64,000 bases of DNA from Bdellovibrio sp. KM01 (GCF_013752535.1 NZ_CP058348.1:434001-498000), one strand, 5' to 3'. Shown: positions 34,691 through 42,417, numbered from the stretch's first letter. A program made the numbers and translations. Notes: generated by a model not told the origin, from the sequence alone.

Positions 34691-34927
34691 ATGAAAATGG
34701 CAATGGTAGCGCTGCTCCTGGTTGGCGGCACAGCAATGGCACAGATGCCCGATACCTCTAAAATGATGGATCAAGCCAAGGGCAAGGCCACAGACATCAT
34801 GGCGGCTTGCAAAGAGGATAAGATCAAGTTCTGTGATAAGGTCACAGAGATGAACGCGATCAAAGAGTGCCTGAAGAAAAATAAAGACGGCCTGAGTGCC
34901 GGCTGCAAATCTACTCTGGGCTTATAA
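34691..34927 (+). CDS. Small exported protein with a GLG1-like cysteine-rich repeat
   Basis: A 78-residue protein behind AAAGGAGACCCT with a signal peptide ending AMA-Q. The mature domain has the spacing C-x7-C...C-x10-C in AACKEDKIKFCDKVTEM, AIKECLKKNKDGLSAGCKSTLG. This matches the cysteine-rich repeat of Golgi GLG1-type proteins, which also occurs as single repeats in proteobacterial periplasmic proteins. The longer frame upstream overlaps the opposite promoter region and lacks a ribosome binding site. Role unknown. Confidence 0.7.
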   Translation: MKMAMVALLLVGGTAMAQMPDTSKMMDQAKGKATDIMAACKEDKIKFCDKVTEMNAIKECLKKNKDGLSAGCKSTLGL

Positions 34928-34930
34928 TAA

Positions 34931-34962
34931 AAAAAACCCGCTCGATGGAGCGGGTTTTTAAT
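34931..34962 (+). terminator. Terminator after the Cys-repeat gene
   Basis: AAACCCGCTC pairs with GAGCGGGTTT around GATG, with a T-run. Bidirectional, also downstream of the opposite-strand gene ending at 34981. Confidence 0.88.
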
Positions 34963-34980
34963 TTCAGAGTTTTAAAGCTC

Positions 34981-35661
34981 TTACTTGTTGTAAGCGATTT
35001 TCTGTCTGCCCACCAAGCCACTTGATTTCTTAGGCAACGATGCACGCGTCACCTTAGACATCCCAGCTTGGTAGGGGCTTAAATTTGAAATCTGTCTTTT
35101 TTGAACTGGTTTAGATTTAGCAACTTTGAAACTCATTGATTCAAGAACCAAGGGCTTCGCTGTTGGAACTTGCACAACAGTGTCGACTTGCGGCTGTTGA
35201 CGGGCCATTGCCATGGCTTTCACAGGAGCCGCTTTTACCGGAGCTTTAGTCATCGCTACAGAAGCTGGAGCACGGTTAGCTTTCATAACAGGTGCTTTCG
35301 CAACTGCCACAGGTTTTACTGCTTTAACGCTGGATTTAGCTGCAATTGCTTTTGGTTGAGCCACTTGCTTAGCAACCATAGGTTTGGGCATAGAAGCTGG
35401 CATACGTTTCTGAGTTGGATCTACATAAGTTTTAGTTAGCAATGCCTGATTATTCGTTGGGGAGTTGGCTGCCTTAGGCGCTTCATAAACTACACGGCGA
35501 GCTGGATAGATAGACCAAGTTTTCACAACGCGTTTTTGTTTTTTATAACCTGGTTCAGCTTTCAAAGTAACTTTGAGGTCTTCAGAAGATGATGTGTTCC
35601 CCTGCGCGATCGCGCACAGCGGGAAGAATGCTAGAAGTGTCAAAACGATGCGATGTCTCAT
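34981..35661 (-). CDS. Exported basic Lys/Ala/Pro-rich protein
   Basis: A 226-residue protein with a signal peptide (cleavage after CAIA). The middle (about residues 90-165) is low-complexity with recurring KAPV/KAxPV units (VAKAPVMKANRAPASVAMTKAPVKAAPVKA). Nearly all charges are positive, so it should bind polyanions such as LPS, nucleic acid or teichoic-like polymers. The N- and C-terminal parts (RRVVYEAPK, SPYQAGMSKVTRASLP) are unrecognised. The function is not inferable beyond a disordered, positively charged envelope protein. Confidence 0.6.
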   Translation of the reverse strand: MRHRIVLTLLAFFPLCAIAQGNTSSSEDLKVTLKAEPGYKKQKRVVKTWSIYPARRVVYEAPKAANSPTNNQALLTKTYVDPTQKRMPASMPKPMVAKQVAQPKAIAAKSSVKAVKPVAVAKAPVMKANRAPASVAMTKAPVKAAPVKAMAMARQQPQVDTVVQVPTAKPLVLESMSFKVAKSKPVQKRQISNLSPYQAGMSKVTRASLPKKSSGLVGRQKIAYNK

Positions 35662-35991
35662 TTGCGGAACCTCTACTTTTGAATCTATAAACCAATATGC
35701 AAGGGAAATGCCGTCTATAAACTAATCAGGTGTCAATGAAGCAGTATAGTTGGCGAAGGAATCGACACTGTCTAAAATAAGTTAGGCAGTCAAAATGAGT
35801 CGATCATATTGAGTCGACTTCACTGGTGTCGTTCGGTTCACGCCGCTCTGTTTCACATAAAAAATCGGAGACAAAATGTCTCTGAAATTTTCTGACATTT
35901 CTCTGAAAACGTATCTGTTGCAGAAGATACATTTGAGAGGTTGGCAGGCTCCTTGTATATAGGAACCGCACAGTATACACGGGGGTTAAAA
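35662..35991. other. 330-base divergent intergenic region with short repeats
   Basis: No gene seen. Short repeats are present: TCTATAAACCAAT and TCTATAAACTAAT in the first 100 bases, TGAGTCGA twice near 35794-35820, CGACAC/GTGTCG arms, and TCTCTGAAA twice at 35878-35916. The right end holds a good promoter for the 35992 gene. Confidence 0.45.
35933..35961 (+). promoter_or_regulatory. Sigma70-type promoter for the His/Gly-rich protein gene
   Basis: TTGAGA (35933-35938) and TATATA (35956-35961) separated by 17 bases, 31 bases before the ATG. Confidence 0.55.
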
Positions 35992-36390
35992 ATGAAAAGC
36001 GTATTGGTATCACTTGTAGTTATTGCATTCAGCGCATCAGCGTTTGCAGGTCGTGGTCATCACGGGGGCGGTTACGGTCCTGGTCCGGGACATGGTCACG
36101 GTGGTGGATATCATCATGGCGGTCGTGACGACAGCAACGAAGTGGCTTCGATTCTAAGTGCATACACTGGAGTTTTGATGCTGACATCTGCGACTGCATG
36201 CGGATCCGGTGATGGTTGTGCTTACAAGCAAGTGATTATGGATTCTAAGGACGACGCAGCTCTATACATTGCTACAGAAGGTGATGAGAAGGGTGTGAAA
36301 TTCGTTCGTGCAGTGGAGCTTCTTCGCAAGATGGATCCAAAAACTCAAAGTTCAGACTTTGAATTGGCTGAAGACATCATCAACTGGTAG
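35992..36390 (+). CDS. Exported His/Gly-rich protein with a DUF2388-like domain
   Basis: A 132-residue protein with a signal peptide ending AFA-G. The first mature segment (about residues 20-45) is almost only Gly and His (HHGGGYGPGPGHGHGGGYHHGG), a likely site for nickel, copper or zinc. The rest (AYTGVLMLTSATACGSGDGCAYKQVIMDSKDDAALYIATEGDEKGVKFVRAVELLRK) resembles the short periplasmic DUF2388 family, in which a damaged-looking EG-x2-RG... helix follows a DDAA motif. Two Cys may form a disulfide. I suggest a periplasmic metal buffer, as inference. Confidence 0.6.
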   Translation: MKSVLVSLVVIAFSASAFAGRGHHGGGYGPGPGHGHGGGYHHGGRDDSNEVASILSAYTGVLMLTSATACGSGDGCAYKQVIMDSKDDAALYIATEGDEKGVKFVRAVELLRKMDPKTQSSDFELAEDIINW

Positions 36391-36393
36391 TTG

Positions 36394-36804
36394 TTAAGAA
36401 GCTATTTTCTTTTCAACATGTGACATGACTGCCTGGGTTCTTAAGTACTCGTTGTATCGAGGGTTGCCCAGGTGGTCTTCATAAACTTCCGTCCATGATT
36501 TCATCGGTGTATAAACCACCGTCGCGTAAAGCTCTTTGCTTCCAAAAGAAAACAAATGATCTTTTCCTGTTGAATCGACTCCGCAGAAAGTATCGTAGTC
36601 CGGAAACTTCGCAATGAAGTCCTGGGTGTGATCGTGATTCACGCCTTTAAGCATATCATCCACAACATATTCAAATGCTGAAATTTTAGTGAAGTGATAA
36701 ATCGTAAATGTTCGCGGAGTGAAATCCTCGAATTGAATTTCCGATCTAACTTTTCCATAAAGTTCAAAGGCATCTTTGGCTTGAATGATTTTTCCTGTTT
36801 TCAT
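36394..36804 (-). CDS. Cytoplasmic protein, unknown function
   Basis: A 136-residue protein with no signal peptide or membrane segment. It contains aromatic-rich mixed alpha/beta sequence (IQFEDFTPRTFTIYHFTKISAFEYVVDDML, FIAKFPDYDTFCGVDSTGKDHLFSFGSKELYATVVYTP). One Cys. It ends four bases from the convergent His/Gly-rich gene with no terminator between. No family recognised. Confidence 0.55.
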   Translation of the reverse strand: MKTGKIIQAKDAFELYGKVRSEIQFEDFTPRTFTIYHFTKISAFEYVVDDMLKGVNHDHTQDFIAKFPDYDTFCGVDSTGKDHLFSFGSKELYATVVYTPMKSWTEVYEDHLGNPRYNEYLRTQAVMSHVEKKIAS

Positions 36805-36903
36805 GAATGACTTATCGGCCAGCTGGACCGGGGTCTAGAGAAAAATCTGAAAGATTTGAATAGTGTCTAATTTTTGGTCGAAGGACGCCTCAGATTTTGG
36901 GCA

Positions 36904-36938
36904 TAAAAAAACCCGCTCGGGGGTGAGCGGGTTTAATA
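36904..36938 (-). terminator. Terminator of the small Cys-rich gene
   Basis: ACCCGCTC pairs with GAGCGGGT around a G-rich loop. The run of A on the left is the T-run for the opposite strand. Confidence 0.8.
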
Positions 36939-36963
36939 ACTACAAAAACGAAACTACTAAATA

Positions 36964-37263
36964 CTAGTGAGCAAGTTGTGCGCAAGTAGAGTAGTTGTAA
37001 CCTTGAGCAACACACTCATTGATAGCTGCGTTTGAACCACCAGAAGCGCGTGGGCAAAGGCTAGCTGCGCGAGAGTAGTCGTAACCAGTTTTAGCCATGA
37101 TAGCGCCTACGTTGCAAGTAGCTGTAGTGCTTTTAGTACAAAGAGCTTTAGCTTGATCCAAGAAATAACCTTGTTGAAGGTAGCTAGTGATACATGCGTT
37201 TGTAGAAGTTGCGAAAGCTGGAGCTGCTGCGAAAACTGAAAGAGCGATAACTAGTGATTTCAT
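36964..37263 (-). CDS. Small exported six-cysteine protein
   Basis: A 99-residue protein with signal MKSLVIALSVFAAAPAFA and a strong AAAAGGA ribosome binding site. The mature part holds six Cys in short repeats (NACITSYLQQGYFLDQAKALCTK, ATCNVGAIMAKTGYDYSRAASLCPR, NECVAQGYNYSTCAQLA), reading as three similar 25-residue helical units of the form C...G-(Y/F)-x-(Y/L)-x-x-A-x-x-L-C. This internal repeat suggests a disulfide-stapled helical array. No family recognised. The 11-codon longer start is rejected because the signal peptide begins at 37263. Confidence 0.65.
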   Translation of the reverse strand: MKSLVIALSVFAAAPAFATSTNACITSYLQQGYFLDQAKALCTKSTTATCNVGAIMAKTGYDYSRAASLCPRASGGSNAAINECVAQGYNYSTCAQLAH

Positions 37264-37443
37264 GTTAAATCCTTTTTTAAATTTGTTTTTCAAACGTTAA
37301 TTTCGATGGACATGATTTCGTTTATTATCGCGAAAGAGTCAATACGGTGAAGGCACAAAGCCTTCACCGTGCGTGTGAAAGGGTCTTCACAAAGCTTGTG
37401 AAAACCTTATGAGAACAGGTGGTCAAAATGACGATTTTCCCTC

Positions 37444-37929
37444 TTAAGAAAGGGCTTTTTGGATGTCTTCGACCATGTCTTTGGGCTCGTCATTGGGAGC
37501 ATATCGCTTTAAAACTTTTCCATTTTTACCAATCAAAAACTTGGTGAAGTTCCATTTGATAAGTTCGGTGCCCAGGAGGCCCGGCGCAGATTCTTTCATC
37601 CATTTGTATAATGGATCGGCTTTGCTGCCATTTACATCGACCTTGGCCATTACTGGAAATTGCACACCGTAATTCAGTGAACAGAACTGCTGAATCTCTT
37701 CGTTGTTGCCCGGTTCTTGCGCTCCGAATTGGTTGCAGGGGAAGCCCAATATAGTAAAGCCTTGGTCTTTGAATTTTTCGTAGAGCTCTTCCAAGCCTTT
37801 GTATTGGGGAGTGAATCCGCATTTGCTTGCTACGTTCACTACCAGGACCACTTGGCCTTGGTACTTTTCAAGTGGAATATCGCGACCTGCGGAGTCTTTA
37901 ACAGTGAATGACTGAAGTGATTGTTCCAT
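37444..37929 (-). CDS. Glutathione peroxidase family (thiol peroxidase)
   Basis: A 161-residue thioredoxin-fold peroxidase. The peroxidatic Cys37 lies in NVASKCGFT, followed by ILGFPCNQFGAQEPGNNEEI with a second Cys and the catalytic Gln, then KWNFTKFLI with Trp and Asn. It is the Cys (not selenocysteine) type that usually accepts electrons from thioredoxin. It detoxifies hydroperoxides in the cytoplasm. Single gene, no visible operon. Confidence 0.93.
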   Translation of the reverse strand: MEQSLQSFTVKDSAGRDIPLEKYQGQVVLVVNVASKCGFTPQYKGLEELYEKFKDQGFTILGFPCNQFGAQEPGNNEEIQQFCSLNYGVQFPVMAKVDVNGSKADPLYKWMKESAPGLLGTELIKWNFTKFLIGKNGKVLKRYAPNDEPKDMVEDIQKALS

Positions 37930-38080
37930 GGAGTTCTCCTAATTCTGTAATCTAGCCTAGTCCTAATCTCTATATTTGAATACAGATTTAGCGCTGTATC
38001 AAATTGAGATTTTCAGTCTGGGGACGACTGGGTATTTCATCAAGTTAAACCCTTGTGATGCCGATATGTTACCTATGGGA

Positions 38081-39466
38081 ATGAATATCTTTTTTCGCAC
38101 ATTTCTGCTTTGCCTTTTTGCCTTTTCGTATTCGATCGTCGCAAAAGCGCAAAACTATACAGACAGTAGTTGCAATAACGCCTGTGGCAGTGGTTACAAG
38201 TGTGCTGTCGTCAGCAACAGTGGGAATACAAGAATTTTTAATTGTATAAAAAGCGGCACTACTTCGCGCACTTCAGGTGTGACGACGGGAGCAACTGTGT
38301 GTTCCATGCAGTTTCAAAAACTGATGGCGCAATGCTCGAATGAAATCGCATCTACGGATGGCAATTGTGATCAAAAAAATAATCAGGGTATGAACAGCGC
38401 TTCATCGATGGCGAGTCAAATGGCTTTGGCCTATGGTGCGAAAGCGGCTTCCAGCATTTCAGAGTCCTGCACTAGCATGGCGGCATTATCCGCGACGATC
38501 AATGCGGCAGTAGCAGCGTATCGTCTGACTTGTTCCAGTGCGATTAAAGACTGTAATTCGACGTGCTCTTCGGCTCAAAGATATTTAGCCACTACGGCTG
38601 CTTGTCAAACGGACCCTAATTTGACTGCGATGAAAGCCCAAGCGTCCGATTCAGTTTATCAATGTGCATCTTACACCGCAAAAATTGGTGAAGCCCAACA
38701 GGCTATGACGAACATCGCGCAAACTGCTGCGAATGCTTCTCAGTGTGCTTCGTTGACTTCGGCGGATGGTTCTTCCGATTTGGCTTCATTGTGTGCGGCA
38801 AATCCAAGTCTTGCGGGGTGTGAAAACGTCGTGATGGATTGTAACAACCCAACGATGGCTTCTAATAAGGTTTGTATCTGTTCTAAAAACCCAAGCGACC
38901 CTTCCTGCTTGGGCACTTCAAATGTTGTCGGTGATTCAGGTGGTGGATTGGCGACGATTGATAATTCATCCCGTACAGGTAGCTCCGCTAGCGCGAGTGA
39001 TTTCACTGGCGATCTTCCAAATATTGGTATCGAACAAGCTGAGCTTAGCTCTAGCGGTAGCGATGCGGGTATTGATGGTAAGCAAGGTGGCGGCGTTTCT
39101 TTCGGGGGTTCCAGCGGTGCCAGTGGCTCCGGTGGTAAACAGGGTGGTGAAGGCACTGATCCTGCGAAAAGCACAGCTGTAAACGGGGGATTCCGTGGCG
39201 GTGGTGGCGGCGGAGGAATGTTTGGTGGTGGAGGCGGCTCTGATGGCGAAGGCCAAGGGGGCTTCTTTAATTCTGCTGCGAATGCTTTAGCAGCTAAAGG
39301 CGGACCTGATCTTCGTCAGTTCTTACCGGGTGGGGGGAAGTACAATCCCAATGCTCGTGGGGTTGCTGGAGCTACGGGGCCTGATGGAATTACGGGTCCT
39401 CACACGGACATTTGGAAGAAAGTTCAGAACCGTTATCAAGTGATGAGTCCTTCGTTACTTCCTTAA
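38081..39466 (+). CDS. Large exported protein: Cys-rich N-terminal half, Gly-rich C-terminal half
   Basis: A protein of about 461 residues with a signal peptide (MNIFFRTFLLCLFAFSYSIVAKA). The N-terminal half has about 20 Cys in patterns such as SSCNNACGSGYKCAVV, AIKDCNSTCSS and NKVCICSKNPSDPSCLG. From about residue 320 it becomes Gly/Ser-rich (GGGGGGMFGGGGG), with a short collagen-like GATGPDGITGP and a conserved-looking end TDIWKKVQNRYQVMSPSLLP. The start is uncertain: in-frame starts also exist at 38066 and 37976 (TTG). Possibly a disulfide-stabilised surface or fibre protein. Its last codons recur inverted 210 bases downstream. Confidence 0.6.
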   Translation: MNIFFRTFLLCLFAFSYSIVAKAQNYTDSSCNNACGSGYKCAVVSNSGNTRIFNCIKSGTTSRTSGVTTGATVCSMQFQKLMAQCSNEIASTDGNCDQKNNQGMNSASSMASQMALAYGAKAASSISESCTSMAALSATINAAVAAYRLTCSSAIKDCNSTCSSAQRYLATTAACQTDPNLTAMKAQASDSVYQCASYTAKIGEAQQAMTNIAQTAANASQCASLTSADGSSDLASLCAANPSLAGCENVVMDCNNPTMASNKVCICSKNPSDPSCLGTSNVVGDSGGGLATIDNSSRTGSSASASDFTGDLPNIGIEQAELSSSGSDAGIDGKQGGGVSFGGSSGASGSGGKQGGEGTDPAKSTAVNGGFRGGGGGGGMFGGGGGSDGEGQGGFFNSAANALAAKGGPDLRQFLPGGGKYNPNARGVAGATGPDGITGPHTDIWKKVQNRYQVMSPSLLP

Positions 39467-39693
39467 TTTTTTAACTCTTTAAAATCTTCGATCGCGGGAC
39501 CTGAATCGGCCCCGCTGTTCGCTGCCTGCAGCGCCGTCGACACGCCATCGTGGCTCACCGTCGCCCGCCTTTGGCGGGTGCGCGCATCCATGCGCCGACG
39601 GAGGTCGACTTTGTGCAGGCATCGACCATCGGGGCCGCTTCAGGCCCCTCGGTCTTCTATTTTTCGTGTTAAATAATTAAGGAAGTAACGAAG
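39450..39693. repeat. Roughly 244-base imperfect inverted repeat at a gene's 3' end
   Basis: The arms begin inside the last codons of the secreted-protein gene: 39450-39468 is repeated inverted at 39675-39693 (19 bases, perfect). Pairing continues inwards with TTTAAC/GTTAAA, CCTGAATCGGCCCC (39500-39513) with GGGGCCGCTTCAGG (39631-39644, one mismatch), TGCCTGCA/TGCAGGCA, GTCGAC/GTCGAC and CCGTCG/CGACGG near the centre. The middle 160 bases are much richer in G and C than the flanks. This looks like one folded element, larger than a terminator. Confidence 0.8.
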
Positions 39694-39843
39694 TCTTCGT
39701 GTGGGCCGAGATTTTTCTTTTGCTGAAGTGTTAACTTTATGTGTGGTGTTTTTTGGTGAAAATAATATCTGGGGGGTTTTGGGATCGGGGTTGGGTGGAG
39801 TAGGTTCTTTTTCGCGATATTATTTTTTAAACAGGAGATTTAC
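39694..39843. other. Intergenic G/T-rich leader before the 39844 gene
   Basis: 150 bases with no gene. The + strand is dominated by G and T (for example TGTGTGGTGTTTTTTGGTG and CTGGGGGGTTTTGGG). AGGAGA precedes the GTG start at 39844. Confidence 0.4.
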
Positions 39844-40179
39844 GTGAAAAAGACTATTCTTGGTTTTGCTTTGGTTTCGGCTTTTGGTGTGAACGCTTTG
39901 GCTGGTGTTGTTGTTTGTGAGGGTGATAAGCATACTGTTGTTGCTGATTCAGATGCACAAACTGTATTGTTGGCGCCTGAGATGACGGTGGCTGTTGCTG
40001 GTTTGGTTGGTAATGGGCCAGAGGAGAATACTTTTGTTGCTACGGATTCATTGCCTGAATCTAATAAGATCGGTTCATTCTTTGTTTTTATGGGTGCTCG
40101 TAATGGTCAGATGAAGGCTAACTTGTTCATCGGGCAGAATGGTGAGCCTGAAGCTTTGACTTGTACTGGTAGCTTTTAA
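39844..40179 (+). CDS. Small exported protein, unknown function
   Basis: A 111-residue protein starting at a GTG seven bases after AGGAGA. The signal peptide is MKKTILGFALVSAFGVNALA. Mature residues start VVVCEGDKHTVVAD and end EALTCTGSF, one Cys near each end, so a single closing disulfide is likely. The middle is beta-rich. The general layout resembles the 22303 gene. Third codon positions are almost all T or G, unlike neighbours. Confidence 0.65.
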   Translation: MKKTILGFALVSAFGVNALAGVVVCEGDKHTVVADSDAQTVLLAPEMTVAVAGLVGNGPEENTFVATDSLPESNKIGSFFVFMGARNGQMKANLFIGQNGEPEALTCTGSF

Positions 40180-40202
40180 TTTTGATGCTAAATTTTGAAA
40201 TA

Positions 40203-40236
40203 AAAAAAAAGCCAGGTGTTGAACCTGGCTTTTCTA
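40203..40236. terminator. Bidirectional terminator between the 39844 gene and lysC
   Basis: AGCCAGGT pairs with ACCTGGCT around GTTGA, with A- and T-runs on both sides. Confidence 0.85.
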
Positions 40237-40239
40237 TTT

Positions 40240-41427
40240 TTAGATCAGAGCGTGTAGGGATTCGATGGCTTGTTTTCTTGAAGTGGAATCTACTACTACG
40301 GTGACGCTCATGGCGCTCATTATTAGTTTGTGGGCTTGGAGTTGTGCGCTGTCCATTTTTTCTAGGACTTTTTGGGGGATTTCTGGGGAGGTGGCGCCTG
40401 TGCACGTTAGAGTTACTGTTGAGAAATCGGTTGGGTTGAGGGTGAAGCTTTTTTGAGCTTGTAGTTCGCGCTTTACTGCACCCATGGTTTCTTGGGGGCC
40501 TGTTAGCAGGATTTCTGCGTGGTCTTTGTTAATTTCACAGTGCAGAAGTTGCGGGAAGGCGATTTGTTTTTCTTCGAACAGAGCTTGCAACTGCTTTAGG
40601 GCTTTTGCTGTGTTTTTTTCCTGGGATTTGATTTCCAGAACTGTTTCGTGGGAGTTCAGTGACAAAGCTTTGCAGGACTCGAACATATTCAATCCTTTTT
40701 TTACGAGGGTGCCGTCAGAAGTTTTGTTGGATGCGGGGCCGATGTACAGTGTGACTTCGCGGACTTTCGCTAACTCCACTGAACGATAATGCAGAACTTT
40801 GGCGCCCCAGAAAGTCATTTCCATTAATTGATCGTAGTTCAGCTCTTGCAAGGGCTTTGCTGATTTAACGATATTTGGATCTGCGGTAAATACTGCGGGT
40901 ACGTCTTTTAGGATTTCGCAGCGTTCAGCATTGAAGGCTGCTGCCATCGCAACGGCGGAAGTGTCGGAACCCCCGCGACCTAATGTTGTGATTTCTTTTG
41001 TGGTTGGAGAAACACCTTGGAATCCGGCCAGGATCACTACCTTTTCAGATTTAAGGGCTTCTTCCACGCGGAAGGCTTTGACGTCTTTGATGAATGCGTT
41101 AACGTGAGAGTCGTCAGTGAAGATTCCCGCTTGGCTTCCCGTGAAGCTGATCGCGGGACAACCCAAATCATTCAGTGCCATGGATACCAGCGACATACTG
41201 ATGCGCTCGCCCACACTCATTAACATATCCATTTCGCGACGTTGTGGATGAGTGGAAACTTGGGCTGCCAAATCAATCAAAGAATTTGTGGTTTTACCCA
41301 TCGCACTGACGACGACGATTAATGAATTGTCGTTAGCTTGGTTCGCCACGCGTGCGGAAACGGCTTTGATCTTTTCGGGATCAGCAAGTGTAGCTCCGCC
41401 GTATTTTTGCACGATCAGGGGTTTCAT
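40240..41427 (-). CDS. lysC: Aspartate kinase
   Basis: A 395-residue enzyme that phosphorylates aspartate, the first step to lysine, diaminopimelate, threonine and methionine. Key blocks are IVQKYGGATLAD, VVVSAMGKTT, EMDMLMSVGERISMSL, TLGRGGSDTSAVAMAAAF, CEILKDVPAVFTADPNIV and FWGAKVLHYRSVELA. The C-terminal 130 residues hold two ACT-type regulatory modules (ETVLEIKSQ..., TVTLTCTGA...) that normally sense lysine or threonine. Start at 41427 behind TGAGG, six codons inside the longest frame. The final third of the gene has unusual third-position choice (C/A on its coding strand). Confidence 0.95.
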   Translation of the reverse strand: MKPLIVQKYGGATLADPEKIKAVSARVANQANDNSLIVVVSAMGKTTNSLIDLAAQVSTHPQRREMDMLMSVGERISMSLVSMALNDLGCPAISFTGSQAGIFTDDSHVNAFIKDVKAFRVEEALKSEKVVILAGFQGVSPTTKEITTLGRGGSDTSAVAMAAAFNAERCEILKDVPAVFTADPNIVKSAKPLQELNYDQLMEMTFWGAKVLHYRSVELAKVREVTLYIGPASNKTSDGTLVKKGLNMFESCKALSLNSHETVLEIKSQEKNTAKALKQLQALFEEKQIAFPQLLHCEINKDHAEILLTGPQETMGAVKRELQAQKSFTLNPTDFSTVTLTCTGATSPEIPQKVLEKMDSAQLQAHKLIMSAMSVTVVVDSTSRKQAIESLHALI

Positions 41428-41451
41428 GAAATGGACCTCAATCAAAACGTA

Positions 41452-42417
41452 CTAATTGCGATTTGCAAAACTTGACGCCATCAACGCTGCACCCTTTGGT
41501 ACGCGGATCGCGTGTTTTCCAACCTGACGAGGAATGTACCCCAGGTACAGCTCGGCATTCAAATCTTTTAGTGATTTTCTTGTGACCCCTAAATGATCAG
41601 CAAGTGAATTCAGCTCGGTGCCGCCAGGAACATAAACTGTTTCGTACTCAAGCGGATCCATTTTTTCCAGGTCGCGAAAGCCATAAAGGTTCGGAGCTTT
41701 CGATATAAGCATCGCTGCAAGAATTTTCGGAACGTACTCTTGGGTTTCTACAGGAAGTGCGGAGAGTTTGATGAGTGTCCAGTAATCTTTGGTGCCATAT
41801 TTTTTAATCTGACGACGAAGACCGTTTTCACCCATGTTATAGCTTGCTGCAACCAAGTACCAAGAGCCGAACTCTTCATAGAGGTCTTTCAAATATTTAA
41901 TCGCGGCCGTTGTGCTTTTATGCAAATCACGGCGTTCATCAAGCCACCAATTTTTATTCAAACCGTAACGCACACCTGTCGGTTCAATGAATTGCCAAGG
42001 GCCTACAGCTGCTGCCGAGCTGACAGCATTCGGGGCAAAGCCACTTTCAATCATCACCATATAAGCAAGATCCGTTGGCAGGTTCGCTTTTCTTAATTCC
42101 GATTGAATGAAGGGCATATACTTGTACGAGCGCTGCAACCACTCTCTGAACCACTTGTTGCCTTTAACTTGATAATAAGAAACCCACTTGCTGACTTTGT
42201 TATTGTAAGTCACCGGCAAGTCGAAGATCAGATTGTCGGATTGAACATGGGTCGAACGTGCGGTCAGGGCTTTCAGTTTTTCTTTTAAAGTAAGAGCACT
42301 TTGTGGAGCCACGGGGCTTGGTGGAAGCATCGGTATTGCTGCCTTAGGATTGGCTTCTGCAAAGGCAGAAGCAGACATCTGAAATGTAAGCAAACCAGCG
42401 AGCAACGTTCTTTTCAT
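41452..42417 (-). CDS. Membrane-bound-type lytic transglycosylase (MltD-like, SLT domain)
   Basis: A 321-residue exported enzyme. A signal peptide (MKRTLLAGLLTFQMSASAFA), a Pro-rich linker, then an SLT (family 1D) domain: the catalytic Glu lies in YMVMIESGFAPNAVSSAAAVGPWQFIEPTGVRYGL, with LVAASYNMGENGLRRQI following. A C-terminal LysM-like module (VYVPGGTELNSLADHLGVTRKSLKDLNAEL) binds peptidoglycan. It cleaves glycan strands in the wall. The start at 42417 is preferred because the 37 extra residues upstream are not signal-like. Adjacent to the flagellar rod operon, transcribed divergently. Confidence 0.9.
   Translation of the reverse strand: MKRTLLAGLLTFQMSASAFAEANPKAAIPMLPPSPVAPQSALTLKEKLKALTARSTHVQSDNLIFDLPVTYNNKVSKWVSYYQVKGNKWFREWLQRSYKYMPFIQSELRKANLPTDLAYMVMIESGFAPNAVSSAAAVGPWQFIEPTGVRYGLNKNWWLDERRDLHKSTTAAIKYLKDLYEEFGSWYLVAASYNMGENGLRRQIKKYGTKDYWTLIKLSALPVETQEYVPKILAAMLISKAPNLYGFRDLEKMDPLEYETVYVPGGTELNSLADHLGVTRKSLKDLNAELYLGYIPRQVGKHAIRVPKGAALMASSFANRN

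Noticed and set aside
37976-38080. TTG-initiated 35-residue extension of the Cys/Gly-rich protein
   Set aside because: The signal peptide begins at 38081. The extension overlaps the promoter-like sequence and has no ribosome binding site.
39469-39674. TTTTAAC and GTTAAAT at the ends of the 39.5 kb palindrome resemble the outer boxes of an integron attC site
   Set aside because: The first base of the left box is wrong, the 206-base span exceeds usual attC sizes, pairing continues outside the boxes, and no integrase or cassette array is present.
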